From an uncultured Chthonomonadaceae bacterium (GTDB taxonomy: Bacteria > Armatimonadota > Fimbriimonadia > Fimbriimonadales > Fimbriimonadaceae), in NCBI GenBank assembly GCA_946479035.1, contig CAMLDW010000007.1, positions 1 through 64,000 of the forward strand: 64,000 nucleotides of DNA. The letters are read 5' to 3'. Positions within the stretch are counted from its first letter, which is position 1, and every line of letters begins with the position of its first letter. The notes below the pieces were generated by a model. It was not told the DNA's origin. It worked only from the letters and a program-made list of their open reading frames with translations, and searched no databases. The position numbers were made by a program, and so were the translations under genes. Shown one piece after another: positions 49,123 through 57,082 of this stretch.

Positions 49123-50475
49123 CTATTTCTTGATCAGGTTCTCGAAGAGCAGCGCGGCGGAGATCACTTGCACCGCGTTGGCGAGCGTGATCCCTTTCGG
49201 CTGCCCGAACAAAAGGCTGTCGCCTGGCTGTACGACTGGGTTCGATTTCACGTCGCCGCCCTTCAAATAGTCGTCTAGGTTGAACAGCGCGATCGACAGG
49301 TGCCCGTCCGCCTCTGGGTGCGCGAGGTACACGCGCCGCAAGGTGCCCCGCGAAGAGAGTCCGCCCGCCGCGGCCAGTGCGTCGGTCACGCGAGGCGTCT
49401 CGCCGTCCTTGATCAGCACTTTGCCGGCGGACGCAACGTCTCCGAGCACGTAGTAGGCGCGCTCGTTCCTCCGCACGTACACCAGGTCCCCCTGCTCTGT
49501 GTTAAAAACCTTGTCCTGTGCGGTCGCGTCGATCTGCAACAATTCGCCCTTTCGGTACACAAGGACGGTTGCGAGGGTCCCATTTGCGCTCGGCCCGCCT
49601 GCTGCGGCGACCGCCGCCATGAGCGACGTGTTCCCGCGCAGTACGAACTCGCCAGGAGCGCGCACTTCGCCCAGCACCGTCACGCGCTTCGCCTCCGATG
49701 CCTGTACCGTCACCGTGTCGCCCGATTGGAGCACGATGGACGGGGCGCTCGGGTCCTGGCGCAGCGGTGCAGTGAAAGTCTCCGGCCCGCGTCGCACTGT
49801 CACGGTCACTTCGTCCGGCTGGGTCGAGCCCGGCTCGCCCTGAGACACCCTGAAGCCGCCTGCGACGGCGATCGATTTGTAGACGTCGCTCCCGATCGGA
49901 ACCTTCACCTCGCCGGGCGCGGCGACCTGCCCCAGCACCCACACTCGCAAGAACGCGACGGGAGAAAGCGTCACGACGTCGTTCGGCCGCAGCGGAACGT
50001 CCTGCACGGCGCCTTGCAGCAGCGATGCGACGTTCACGTTTGCGAGCGGCGTGCCATCGCGGTAGAGCTGCGCCTCCATCTTGTCCGCGTCGAGTCCGAG
50101 CTCCGTGTTCGCCAGCACCTGCCGCAGCGTCAGGTCCGTCGCCATCGGCACCGGACCCTTTCCTCCGCCCGGGCCGACGACGTACACAACGTCCTGCCGA
50201 AGACCTTTGATCGAGACGAAAACTTCGGTCTCGGGAACGAACGGCCGCATCGCGCGGCGCATCTCGGCTTGCGCCTGTTCGACCGTCTTTCCTTCGAGCA
50301 CCGCGCGGAACCCCTTGCCGTACACAGCGCCGTCGCTCTGCACCGTGAACTCTCCGCCGTACGCGGACGTGACCGCCACCGTGTCGCCCGGTTTGAGCGT
50401 CAGCGGGGGCCGTTGTGCGCCTTGGTGCGCCGCCAAGGAGAACGCGAGCAGGATCGAACCCAAAACTCTCAACAT
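49123..50475 (-). CDS. Wza-like polysaccharide export protein with SLBB domains
   Basis: Periplasmic/outer-membrane export component. The 450-residue protein has a signal peptide (LRVLGSILLAFSLAAHQGAQ) without a lipobox, a Poly_export domain (LTLKPGDTVAVTSAYGGEFTVQSDGAVYGKG) and at least three SLBB repeats: LGQVAAPGEVKVPIGSDVYKS, LGEVRAPGEFVLRGNTSLMA and LGDVASAGKVLIKDGETPRV. The C-terminus ends with a helix NAVQVISAALLFENLIKK that could span or touch the outer membrane. I chose the ATG at 50475; a GTG at 50490 adds five residues. It is the first gene of the polysaccharide operon, and its promoter should lie in 50476-50617. Confidence 0.85.
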   Translation of the reverse strand: MLRVLGSILLAFSLAAHQGAQRPPLTLKPGDTVAVTSAYGGEFTVQSDGAVYGKGFRAVLEGKTVEQAQAEMRRAMRPFVPETEVFVSIKGLRQDVVYVVGPGGGKGPVPMATDLTLRQVLANTELGLDADKMEAQLYRDGTPLANVNVASLLQGAVQDVPLRPNDVVTLSPVAFLRVWVLGQVAAPGEVKVPIGSDVYKSIAVAGGFRVSQGEPGSTQPDEVTVTVRRGPETFTAPLRQDPSAPSIVLQSGDTVTVQASEAKRVTVLGEVRAPGEFVLRGNTSLMAAVAAAGGPSANGTLATVLVYRKGELLQIDATAQDKVFNTEQGDLVYVRRNERAYYVLGDVASAGKVLIKDGETPRVTDALAAAGGLSSRGTLRRVYLAHPEADGHLSIALFNLDDYLKGGDVKSNPVVQPGDSLLFGQPKGITLANAVQVISAALLFENLIKK

Positions 50476-50582
50476 GAGCGAGGTTTCCACCGTGGAACCG
50501 TGAGGCTCCTTGTCAGATTCTCGGCAGGTTCCCCCAGGTCTTTATGCTGGGAGGCCCTTCCAGGGCGCTCGGACCAGGCGTC

Positions 50583-50600
50583 CTTGAACCTGGCTTCAAG
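50583..50600 (+). promoter_or_regulatory. Inverted repeat overlapping the metF -35
   Basis: CTTGAA-CCTGGC-TTCAAG is a perfect 6+6+6 inverted repeat that contains the -35 hexamer TTGAAC. A bound regulator here would block RNA polymerase. Confidence 0.45.
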
Positions 50601-50611
50601 GGTCGTATACT
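50584..50611 (+). promoter_or_regulatory. metF promoter, leaderless
   Basis: TTGAAC (50584-50589), a 16-base spacer and TATACT (50606-50611) are followed after 6 bases by the GTG start, so the transcript likely begins at the start codon. Confidence 0.65.
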
Positions 50612-50617
50612 CGCCCC

Positions 50618-51481
50618 GTGACCGTCCGGTCTTTGCTTGAGGCGAAGGGGCCAGTCTTCTCCTTCGAATACTTCCCGCCCAAGACCGAGCAGGGGGAGCG
50701 GACGCTCATGGAGACCGTCCGATCGATGAAGTCGCTCGATCCGGGCTTCGTCTCGATCACCTGCGGCGCGGGAGGCTCTACCAGGACCAAGACGCTCGAT
50801 TGGGCGCGCCAGATCAAGCACGACATCGGAATCGAGGTCGTCGTGCACATGACCTGCCTGGGCCGCACGCGCGAGGAGCTGCGCGAGGAGCTCGCGGCGG
50901 CGCGGTTCCACGGGATCGAGAACCTTCTCGCGCTGCGCGGCGACGCGCCGCGAGGCGACCCCGCGTTCGTGCTCGCCGACGACACGTGCCGCTTCGCGAT
51001 CGACCTCATCCGCGTCATCGACGAGGACTTCCCTGCCGCTTGCGTGCTCGGCGCGTGCTACCCGGAAGGGCACGTAGACGCGACGAGCCGCGACCAGGAC
51101 ATGCAGCGGCTGAAAGAAAAGTGCGACGCCGGGCTCGACGTGCTCGTCACGCAGCTCTTCTTCGACAACGCGCACTACTTTTCGTTCGTCGAGCGCGCCC
51201 ACGCGATGGGGATCGCGCAGCCCGTGATCCCCGGCATCATGCCCGTCACGGACCTCTCGCAGGTCACGCGCTTTACTGAGATGTGCGGCGCGACGATCCC
51301 GCCATCGCTGCTCGATCGCCTGGCCGCGCACAAGGGGGACAAGGCGGCGACGCTCGAGGTCGGCGTTGAGCACGCCGCGCGCCAGTGCCGAGAACTGCTC
51401 GCCGGCGGCGCGCCCGGCGTTCACTTCTACACGCTCAACAAGTCGCCGGCCACGCGGATGGTCGTCGAGACCCTCACCTAG
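50618..51481 (+). CDS. metF: Methylenetetrahydrofolate reductase
   Basis: FAD-dependent reduction of 5,10-methylene-THF to 5-methyl-THF for methionine synthesis. The 287-residue TIM-barrel protein has FSFEYFPPKTEQGERTLMETV, FVSITCGAGGSTRTKTLDWA, NLLALRGDAPRGD and TQLFFDNAHYFSFVERA with GIMPVT, all family motifs. Length fits the bacterial enzyme. The GTG start sits 6 bases downstream of a good promoter and there is no ribosome binding site, so leaderless translation is likely. It ends on a TAG shared with the convergent GH4 gene's stop. Confidence 0.95.
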   Translation: MTVRSLLEAKGPVFSFEYFPPKTEQGERTLMETVRSMKSLDPGFVSITCGAGGSTRTKTLDWARQIKHDIGIEVVVHMTCLGRTREELREELAAARFHGIENLLALRGDAPRGDPAFVLADDTCRFAIDLIRVIDEDFPAACVLGACYPEGHVDATSRDQDMQRLKEKCDAGLDVLVTQLFFDNAHYFSFVERAHAMGIAQPVIPGIMPVTDLSQVTRFTEMCGATIPPSLLDRLAAHKGDKAATLEVGVEHAARQCRELLAGGAPGVHFYTLNKSPATRMVVETLT

Positions 51482-52776
51482 TCCATCGCTGGGATCCAGT
51501 CGCCGTGCGCGTTGAAGAGGTCGTCGCAGAGCGACCTGATCTTGTCGAGCGGAAGGTCTTGCGCGGTGTGCGGGTCGAGCATCGCCGCCTGGTAGACGTG
51601 CTCTCTCTTGTGCGTGAGGCACGCCTCGACCGTGAGCGACTGCACGTTCACGTTCGTCATGATCTGCGCGGCGAGCTGCGGCGGAAGCTTTCCGATCCGT
51701 TGCGGCTGGATTCCCTCCTTGTCCACGGCGCACGGGACCTCGACGCAGCACCCTTGCGGCAGGTTGTCGATCAGCCCGAGGTTGTCGACGTTGCCGTAGA
51801 TCACCGACCGCTCGCCCGTCTCCATCGAACGGATGATCGTCGAGCCGTACTCCACGCTGCGCTTGACCTCGAGCGGTGCGTCCGACTCCATCTTAGCGCG
51901 CAGCGCGCACCAGCCCTCGATCTGCGCCTCGCACCGACGGATGTACTCGTCGAGCGGCACGTTGAACCTCTCGATCAGCTCCGGCGAGTCGCGGCGGATG
52001 AAGTGTGGGCAGTACTCGCTGAAGTGCTCGCTCGACTCGGTGACGAAGTACCCGAGCCACTTGAGCATCTCGTATCGCACGCGGTTCGTCTCCGGCACGC
52101 GCCCCTCGTCGTACACGCGATGGATCAAAGGGTACAGGTCCTCTCCGCCGCGCTCGAAGCGAAGATAGAACGCCATGTGGTTGATCCCCGCGCACCAGTA
52201 GTCGATCTCCTCGACCGGAACGCCGATGTCGCGCGCCAGTTCCTTGGCCGTGCCCTGCACGCTGTGGCAGAGCCCGACGTTCCTGACCTTCGTCGCGCGG
52301 TTCAGCGCCCAGCAGAGCATGGCCATCGGGTTCGTGTAGTTGATCATCAGCGCACCGGGGCACAGTGCCTCCATGTCCGTCGCGATGTCGAGCAGGACCG
52401 GGACCGTACGCAGCGCGCGGAAGATCCCGCCGATCCCGAGCGTGTCGGCGATCGTCTGGCGCAGGCCGTACTTCTTCGGGACCTCAAAGTCGATGACGGT
52501 GCCGGGCTTGTATCCGGCGACCTGCACCATGACGATCACGTAGTCCGCGCCCTCGAGCGCCTCGCGCCGGTCCGTGTGCGCGGTGAGCTTCGCGCCTTTG
52601 GCGCCGGCCGCCTCGATGATCTTGCGCCCGACGACCTCGCTGGTCAAGAGGCGCTCGGGGTCGATGTCCATGAGCGCGATGTGGCTCTCTGCGAGCTCCG
52701 GGTAGCTCAGGACGTCGCCCATGAGGTTCTTGGCGAACACCGTGCTCCCCGCCCCAACCATGGCTATCTTCGGCAT
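51478..52776 (-). CDS. GH4 family glycosidase (alpha-galactosidase/alpha-glucosidase-like)
   Basis: NAD- and Mn-dependent glycosidase, 432 residues. The N-terminal Rossmann fold KIAMVGAGSTVFAKNLMGDVLSYPEL, ALMDIDPERL and VIVMVQVAGYKPGT, the TNPMAMLCWALNRAT loop, LCHSVQGTAKELA, and CAGINHMAFYLRFERGGEDLYP with the metal-binding Cys and His are diagnostic. The sequence most resembles the MelA/AglA alpha-galactosidase-type branch, whose action proceeds by oxidation at C3, but substrate stereochemistry is not proven. The ATG lies 6 bases after a CATAAT hexamer, and an array of five CTCCCGTTTT-like sites lies just upstream, pointing to sugar-responsive control. Confidence 0.9.
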   Translation of the reverse strand: MPKIAMVGAGSTVFAKNLMGDVLSYPELAESHIALMDIDPERLLTSEVVGRKIIEAAGAKGAKLTAHTDRREALEGADYVIVMVQVAGYKPGTVIDFEVPKKYGLRQTIADTLGIGGIFRALRTVPVLLDIATDMEALCPGALMINYTNPMAMLCWALNRATKVRNVGLCHSVQGTAKELARDIGVPVEEIDYWCAGINHMAFYLRFERGGEDLYPLIHRVYDEGRVPETNRVRYEMLKWLGYFVTESSEHFSEYCPHFIRRDSPELIERFNVPLDEYIRRCEAQIEGWCALRAKMESDAPLEVKRSVEYGSTIIRSMETGERSVIYGNVDNLGLIDNLPQGCCVEVPCAVDKEGIQPQRIGKLPPQLAAQIMTNVNVQSLTVEACLTHKREHVYQAAMLDPHTAQDLPLDKIRSLCDDLFNAHGDWIPAMD

Positions 52777-52782
52777 TGGCGG

Positions 52783-52788
52783 ATTATG
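52783..52788 (-). promoter_or_regulatory. -10 hexamer CATAAT for the GH4 gene
   Basis: CATAAT on the minus strand ends 6 bases before the ATG at 52776, a leaderless spacing. The phased repeat array at 52805-52870 lies directly upstream of it. Confidence 0.5.
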
Positions 52789-52804
52789 GTGTTTCGCCCT
52801 AGGG

Positions 52805-52870
52805 CTCCCGTTTTCCTCCCGTTTTCTCCCGTTATTAATTGCACTCTGACTCCCGTTTTTCTCCCGTCTT
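52805..52870. promoter_or_regulatory. Phased array of five CTCCCGTTTT-like sites
   Basis: Copies start at 52805, 52816, 52826, 52850 and 52861 (CTCCCGTTTT three times, CTCCCGTTAT and CTCCCGTCTT). Spacings of 10-11 and 24 bases place them on roughly one face of the helix. The array sits in the 264-base region between the GH4 gene and the APH gene, upstream of the GH4 -10; it looks like a cooperative operator. Nothing else recognisable is in the rest of that gap, apart from an AT-rich TTATTAATTG and a TACAAT near 52940. Confidence 0.6.
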
Positions 52871-53040
52871 CGGGGTTTTCGCCTGCTCTCTCTTCTGTTG
52901 TCAATCTGCACGTCGCTTGTCGTAACGTCTACTATATTAGTACAATCGCGGCAGCAGCTAGGTCTTAAGTCTTACCCGACCGTCAATCTCTCGATCAAGG
53001 GCCCGCGGGTTGTTGAATCGGTCGTCCATCATCTGCGGAA

Positions 53041-53967
53041 GTGCGACCGCCCTCGTCCGACGACCTCGCCCCGTTCCTGCGCAAGCACGGCCTGAACGGC
53101 GCGCTGCGCTATATCGGCGGCGGGTTCGTCAACTTTGTGTACCTGCTCGGAGACGACAAGGTGCTGCGGCTGAACAGGCCGGACCGCGGCACGGAGGACG
53201 CCTACACCGAGGCGGTGGCCGTGCCCGCTGTGCGCGCGGCGGGGATCAAGGCGCCCGAGCTGATCGTCTTCGACGACAGCAATGACGCCGCGCCGAACGT
53301 CGCGACCGTGTATGCGCGCGCGCGCGGTTTCGCGCTCGGCACGCTGCGGGTCGAGCAGTCCGAGCTTCCCTCTTTGTACCGCGAGATCGGGCGGGAGACC
53401 GCGCGGTTGCACACGCGCGTCACGCGCGTTGAGGATCCGAACGGCTGGCTCGACTACGCTGAGTACCACGACCCGGCGGCGATGATCGAGCCCGCGTTCG
53501 CCGCAGGGCGGATCGACCGCGTGAGCGGCGACTGGCTGATGAAGTGGTCCGGGCGCATCGCGCCCTTGCTCGACTTTGGTGTGAAGAAGGCCTTCACGCA
53601 CAACGACCTTCACGCGGGCAACACGATGGTGCTCTCTGGCCCACTGCGCTTGAGCGCGGTGATCGACTGGGGCGACGCTGCGTGGTTCGATCCGATGGTC
53701 GACTTCGAGACGATGCCTGTGTGGTGCGTGCCGTGGGCGCTCGAAGGGTATCGCTCGGAAGGAGGGGCCGTGGATCCGACGTTCATCGGGCGTTTGCTGT
53801 GGCACAACATCGGGACTTTGCTGGAGTGGGAGAACGACGGGGACCGCTCGCACGAGCCCGACCCTTGGGTCCCGCTCCCCGCTTCGCTGTGGGCGAACTT
53901 CGTGCGTCTGATGAGGATGGATCTGCCTTCGGAGTGGGAGCCGTGGTTGCCGGACGCGCCCGTGTGA
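53041..53967 (+). CDS. Aminoglycoside phosphotransferase-family kinase
   Basis: A 308-residue APH/choline-kinase-like protein that phosphorylates a small molecule. It has a shortened P-loop region (YIGGGFVNFVYLLGDDKVLRLNRP), the Brenner motif FTHNDLHAGNTMVLSG (catalytic Asp in HND and the N ligand) and VIDWGDAAWFDPMVDFE (the DFG equivalent). Such domains act on antibiotics, homoserine, choline or sugars; neither neighbour identifies the substrate. The start is GTG at 53041 with no clear ribosome binding site. It is convergent with alaS, separated by a repeat-rich gap. Confidence 0.82.
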   Translation: MRPPSSDDLAPFLRKHGLNGALRYIGGGFVNFVYLLGDDKVLRLNRPDRGTEDAYTEAVAVPAVRAAGIKAPELIVFDDSNDAAPNVATVYARARGFALGTLRVEQSELPSLYREIGRETARLHTRVTRVEDPNGWLDYAEYHDPAAMIEPAFAAGRIDRVSGDWLMKWSGRIAPLLDFGVKKAFTHNDLHAGNTMVLSGPLRLSAVIDWGDAAWFDPMVDFETMPVWCVPWALEGYRSEGGAVDPTFIGRLLWHNIGTLLEWENDGDRSHEPDPWVPLPASLWANFVRLMRMDLPSEWEPWLPDAPV

Positions 53968-53989
53968 GGGCGCGTTCGAGTTTTTGACC

Positions 53990-54010
53990 CCCTTCCCCAA
54001 GGGGGAGGGG
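53990..54010. repeat. Palindromic repeat, family A, divergent copy
   Basis: CCCCTTCCCC-AA-GGGGGAGGGG is an imperfect version (one mismatch in the stem) of the family A palindrome, 23 bases after the APH stop codon. Confidence 0.6.
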
Positions 54011-54065
54011 ACCGGACAGAACCCCCTCGCTGACCTTTGCGCGACGCATGGCGCCATCCCCCGGA

Positions 54066-54099
54066 ATGGAGGGCCGAGCTCCTGGGCGGCCGGTCCGCG
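54066..54099 (+). repeat. Dispersed repeat, family B, copy 4
   Basis: Begins ATGGAGGGCCGAGCTCCTGG; 31 of its first 32 bases match the inverted copy at 3404-3435. It lies in the intergenic stretch between the APH and alaS genes. Confidence 0.75.
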
Positions 54100-54164
54100 A
54101 GGATGCGCGCTGCAAGCTCGGATTCGGGAGTCGCGGCCAGACCGGGGCACCCTGGCGACCCCCA

Positions 54165-54193
54165 CCCTAACCCTCCCCCAAGGGGGAGGGAAC
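54165..54193. repeat. Palindromic repeat, family A, intergenic copy
   Basis: Identical over 29 bases to 1327-1355 within glcF; the 20-base palindrome occupies 54171-54190. It ends 4 bases before the alaS stop codon on the downstream side, where it could serve as a transcription-stopping hairpin. Confidence 0.85.
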
Positions 54194-54197
54194 GGCG

Positions 54198-57041
54198 TTA
54201 CTTGACCTGGGCGGCGAGGACTTCCTTACCCTTGAGGATCGCTTCTTCGAGCTTGGAGGGGTCTTTGCCGCCGGCGGTCGCGAAGTCAGGGCGTCCGCCG
54301 CCGCCGCCGCCGGCGACCTTGGCGACTTCGCCGACGAGCTTGCCCGCGTGCGCGCCCTTGGCCTTGGCTCCATCGCCCACTTTGCAGACGAAAGTCAGCT
54401 TTCCGTCGCTGCTGAGAGCGACGAGCGCGACGCGCGCCGGATTGCCGTCCACGAGCCGGTCGGCGACGAGCTGCGCGTCCTTCGGGTCGGCGCCGACGAG
54501 CCTTTCGACGGCGAACTCGACCGCGCCGACCATTTCCACGACGGCCTTGCTGTCGCCGCCCTGCGCGGCGAGGCGCTCGCGCTTCCTCTTTTCTTCTTTC
54601 AGCGCGTCCTGGCTTTTCTCGATCGCCTTGAGCAGGTCGCCCGGCGTCGTCTTGAGCATCGCGGCGGCCTCTTCGAGCAGTGCGCGCTGCGACTTGACCC
54701 ACTCGTACGCGCCCAGGCCGGTCACGGCCTCGATGCGCCGCACGCCGCTGGCCGCGCTCGATTCGCCCGTGACCTTGAAGAGCCCTATCTCGCCGGTGTT
54801 CTGAACGTGGATGCCGCCGCAGAGCTCGCGCGAGAACGAAGGCTCCGAAGGGCGCATGCCGCCGACCTGCACGACTCGCACGCGCTCGCCGTACTTTTCA
54901 CCGAAGAGCGCCATCGCGCCCATCTCGCGCGCGTCCTGGATCGCGAGGTCCTCATACACGTGCACGGGCTGCGCCTCGAGCACCTTTTCGTTCACCGTAC
55001 GCTCGACGCGCTCCAGCTCTTCACGGGAAAGCGCGTGGCCGTGCGTAAAGTCGAACCGCAGCCCTTCGGGCGCGACGAGCGAGCCGGCCTGCGTGACGTG
55101 CTTGCCGAGCGCCTCGCGCAGCGCGGCGTGCAGGAGGTGGGTCGCGGTGTGGTTGCGCACGACCGCCTTGCGCCGCGCCTCGTCCACGCGCGCCTCGACT
55201 TTTGTGCCGGGGTCGAGCGAGCCTTCGACGAGGTGCACGAAGACGCCGTGCTTCTTGTGCACGTCGAGCACGCGCAGCGACTCTCCGTCCTTGATGAGAA
55301 CTCCCGTGTCCGCGACCTGCCCGCCGCCCTCGGCGTAGAACGGTGACATATCCAGCGCGACGAGCGACCTGCCCTCCTCGGTCATGCGCACGCCGAGCAC
55401 GGATGCCGAGGTCCGCAATGTGTCGTAACCGACGAACGCGGTCGCGGTCTCGGTCAGCTTTTCTCCGCCCTCGACGCCGCCGTACACGCTCTCCATGCCG
55501 GAGCCGGAGCGCGAGAGCTCCTGCGCCGCCTGCATCGCCGCGAGATACCCTTCGTAGTCGACCTTGAACCCGCCTTCTTCAGCGATCTCCTTGGTCACTT
55601 CGAACGGAAAGCCGAACGTGTCGTAGAGGCGGAACGCCGACGCCCCGGCAAGCGTCTTCCCCCTCTTCAGTTTCGCCAACTCCTCCGAGAGGATCAGCGT
55701 GCCTTGGTCCAGAGTCCGCCGGAACTGCTCCTCTTCGCTGCGCAGGGTCTCTTTGATCACGTCGCGCCGCTCGTGGAGCTCGAAGTAGTGGTCGCCGAGC
55801 GCGCGCACGACGCCGTCGTACGCCTTGTGCAGGAACGGCTCACCGAAGCCGAGAGTGCGGACTCCTTTCAGTACAGCGCGGCGGATCAGGCGGCGCAGGA
55901 CGTAGCCGCGGCCCGTGTTGCTGGGCAGAACGCCGTCGGCGATGCAGAAGGAGGCGGCTCGCAGGTGGTCGGCGACGATGCGGATCGCGCGGTCGGTGTT
56001 TTCGTCCTGGCCGTACTTGGTCGCCATCGAGCGAGCTTCGCCTCTTTGGTTTCCCCCTCCCCGGCCTCTGCGCGGGTCGGACTCTGCCGATGCAGTGTCC
56101 GACGCGGCAGATCCCGCGAGCACTTCGGCACGACCAGAGGCATCTTCAACTGATTTCGCGGAGGAGGGAGGTCCGGAACAGCTCTCGATCGCCTCGATGA
56201 TCGGGACGAACGCGTCGGTCTCGTAGACCGACGAGAAGCCGCCCAGCACGGCGGCGGTGCGCTCGAGGCCCATGCCCGTGTCCACCGACTGGAACGGCAG
56301 CGGGGGCATTCCGAACTTCTCGTACCCCTTGTCGGGCCGCGAGGGCTCGCGCAGCGCGCCTTGCCACTCGAACTGGATGAACACGTCGTTCCAGATCTCG
56401 AGCCAGTGCCCCAGCGCCTCGTCGCGCATGTAGTCCTTGACCGTGTACTTGCCGCTGGGCGCGGGCGCCTTGGAGGTCCAATAGAACATCTCGGTGTTCG
56501 GCCCGCACGGGCCGGGCGGGCCGCTCGAGAAGGCGCCCGCGGGCCAGTAGTTCGTCGCCTCGCCGAGCTTGAAGATCCGCGCGTGGGGGTCGACGCCCGC
56601 CACAGAGAGGTGCGCCGCCCAGCACTCCCACGCCTCGTCGTCCTCTGCGAACACCGTGAACGAGAGCTTGTGCGGGTCGAGCGCCAGCCACTCGGAAGAG
56701 GTGAGGAACTCCCACGAGTAGGCGATCGCTTCCTTCTTGAAATAGTCGCCGAACGAGAAGTTGCCGAGCATCTCGAAGAAAGTCAGGTGGCTCGGGTTGC
56801 CGACGCTCTCGATGTCGCCAGTGCGAAGGCACTTCTGCGCGGTGATCAGGCGCTTGGAAGGCGGCGACGCCACGCCGCGGAAGTACGGCTTGAACTGCAC
56901 CATCCCCGCGCCGTTGAAGAGGAGCGACTCGTCGAGCCTTCCGGTGACGTCGTAGGGCACGAGCGACCCGGACGGGTGCTCGCTGTGGCCCTTCGTCTTG
57001 AAGAACGCGATGTACTTCTGGCGCAGTTCACGGACGTTCAT
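54198..57041 (-). CDS. alaS: Alanyl-tRNA synthetase with an in-frame insertion
   Basis: Charges tRNA-Ala. The 947-residue protein has the class II catalytic N-domain (NVRELRQKYIAFFKTKGHSEHPSGSLVPYD, SVDTGMGLERTAAVLGGFSSVYETDAF), the editing domain with HTATH (631-635) and C741-GGI-H745 zinc/editing motifs, and a C-Ala domain ending GGGRPDFATAGGKDPSKLEEAI. Residues about 291-338 (encoded at 56028-56171) are an extra segment rich in Ser, Gly and Arg, placed between IIEAIES and TKYGQDENTDRA, which normally adjoin. A TCTGCCG/CGGCAGA inverted repeat lies within it. The ATG at 57041 precedes the family's normal N-terminus. Confidence 0.97.
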   Translation of the reverse strand: MNVRELRQKYIAFFKTKGHSEHPSGSLVPYDVTGRLDESLLFNGAGMVQFKPYFRGVASPPSKRLITAQKCLRTGDIESVGNPSHLTFFEMLGNFSFGDYFKKEAIAYSWEFLTSSEWLALDPHKLSFTVFAEDDEAWECWAAHLSVAGVDPHARIFKLGEATNYWPAGAFSSGPPGPCGPNTEMFYWTSKAPAPSGKYTVKDYMRDEALGHWLEIWNDVFIQFEWQGALREPSRPDKGYEKFGMPPLPFQSVDTGMGLERTAAVLGGFSSVYETDAFVPIIEAIESCSGPPSSAKSVEDASGRAEVLAGSAASDTASAESDPRRGRGGGNQRGEARSMATKYGQDENTDRAIRIVADHLRAASFCIADGVLPSNTGRGYVLRRLIRRAVLKGVRTLGFGEPFLHKAYDGVVRALGDHYFELHERRDVIKETLRSEEEQFRRTLDQGTLILSEELAKLKRGKTLAGASAFRLYDTFGFPFEVTKEIAEEGGFKVDYEGYLAAMQAAQELSRSGSGMESVYGGVEGGEKLTETATAFVGYDTLRTSASVLGVRMTEEGRSLVALDMSPFYAEGGGQVADTGVLIKDGESLRVLDVHKKHGVFVHLVEGSLDPGTKVEARVDEARRKAVVRNHTATHLLHAALREALGKHVTQAGSLVAPEGLRFDFTHGHALSREELERVERTVNEKVLEAQPVHVYEDLAIQDAREMGAMALFGEKYGERVRVVQVGGMRPSEPSFSRELCGGIHVQNTGEIGLFKVTGESSAASGVRRIEAVTGLGAYEWVKSQRALLEEAAAMLKTTPGDLLKAIEKSQDALKEEKRKRERLAAQGGDSKAVVEMVGAVEFAVERLVGADPKDAQLVADRLVDGNPARVALVALSSDGKLTFVCKVGDGAKAKGAHAGKLVGEVAKVAGGGGGGRPDFATAGGKDPSKLEEAILKGKEVLAAQVK
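56028..56171 (-). other. Unusual 48-codon insertion in the alaS catalytic region
   Basis: The segment encodes low-complexity residues (SAKSVEDASGRAEVLAGSAA and onward to RGRGGGNQRGEARS) absent from ordinary AlaRS at this point. It contains a 7-bp inverted repeat, 56083-56089 with 56105-56111. No stop codon or frameshift is introduced. Confidence 0.6.
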
Positions 57042-57082
57042 CGGACTGCGAGAGGGTACCCGCGGGCATGGCCCGCGCCAGG

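Noticed and set aside
52805..52870. CRISPR or microsatellite interpretation of the CTCCCGTTTT cluster
   Set aside because: Units are only 10 bases, spacing is 10-11 and 24 bases, and the location is a promoter; an operator array is the simpler reading.
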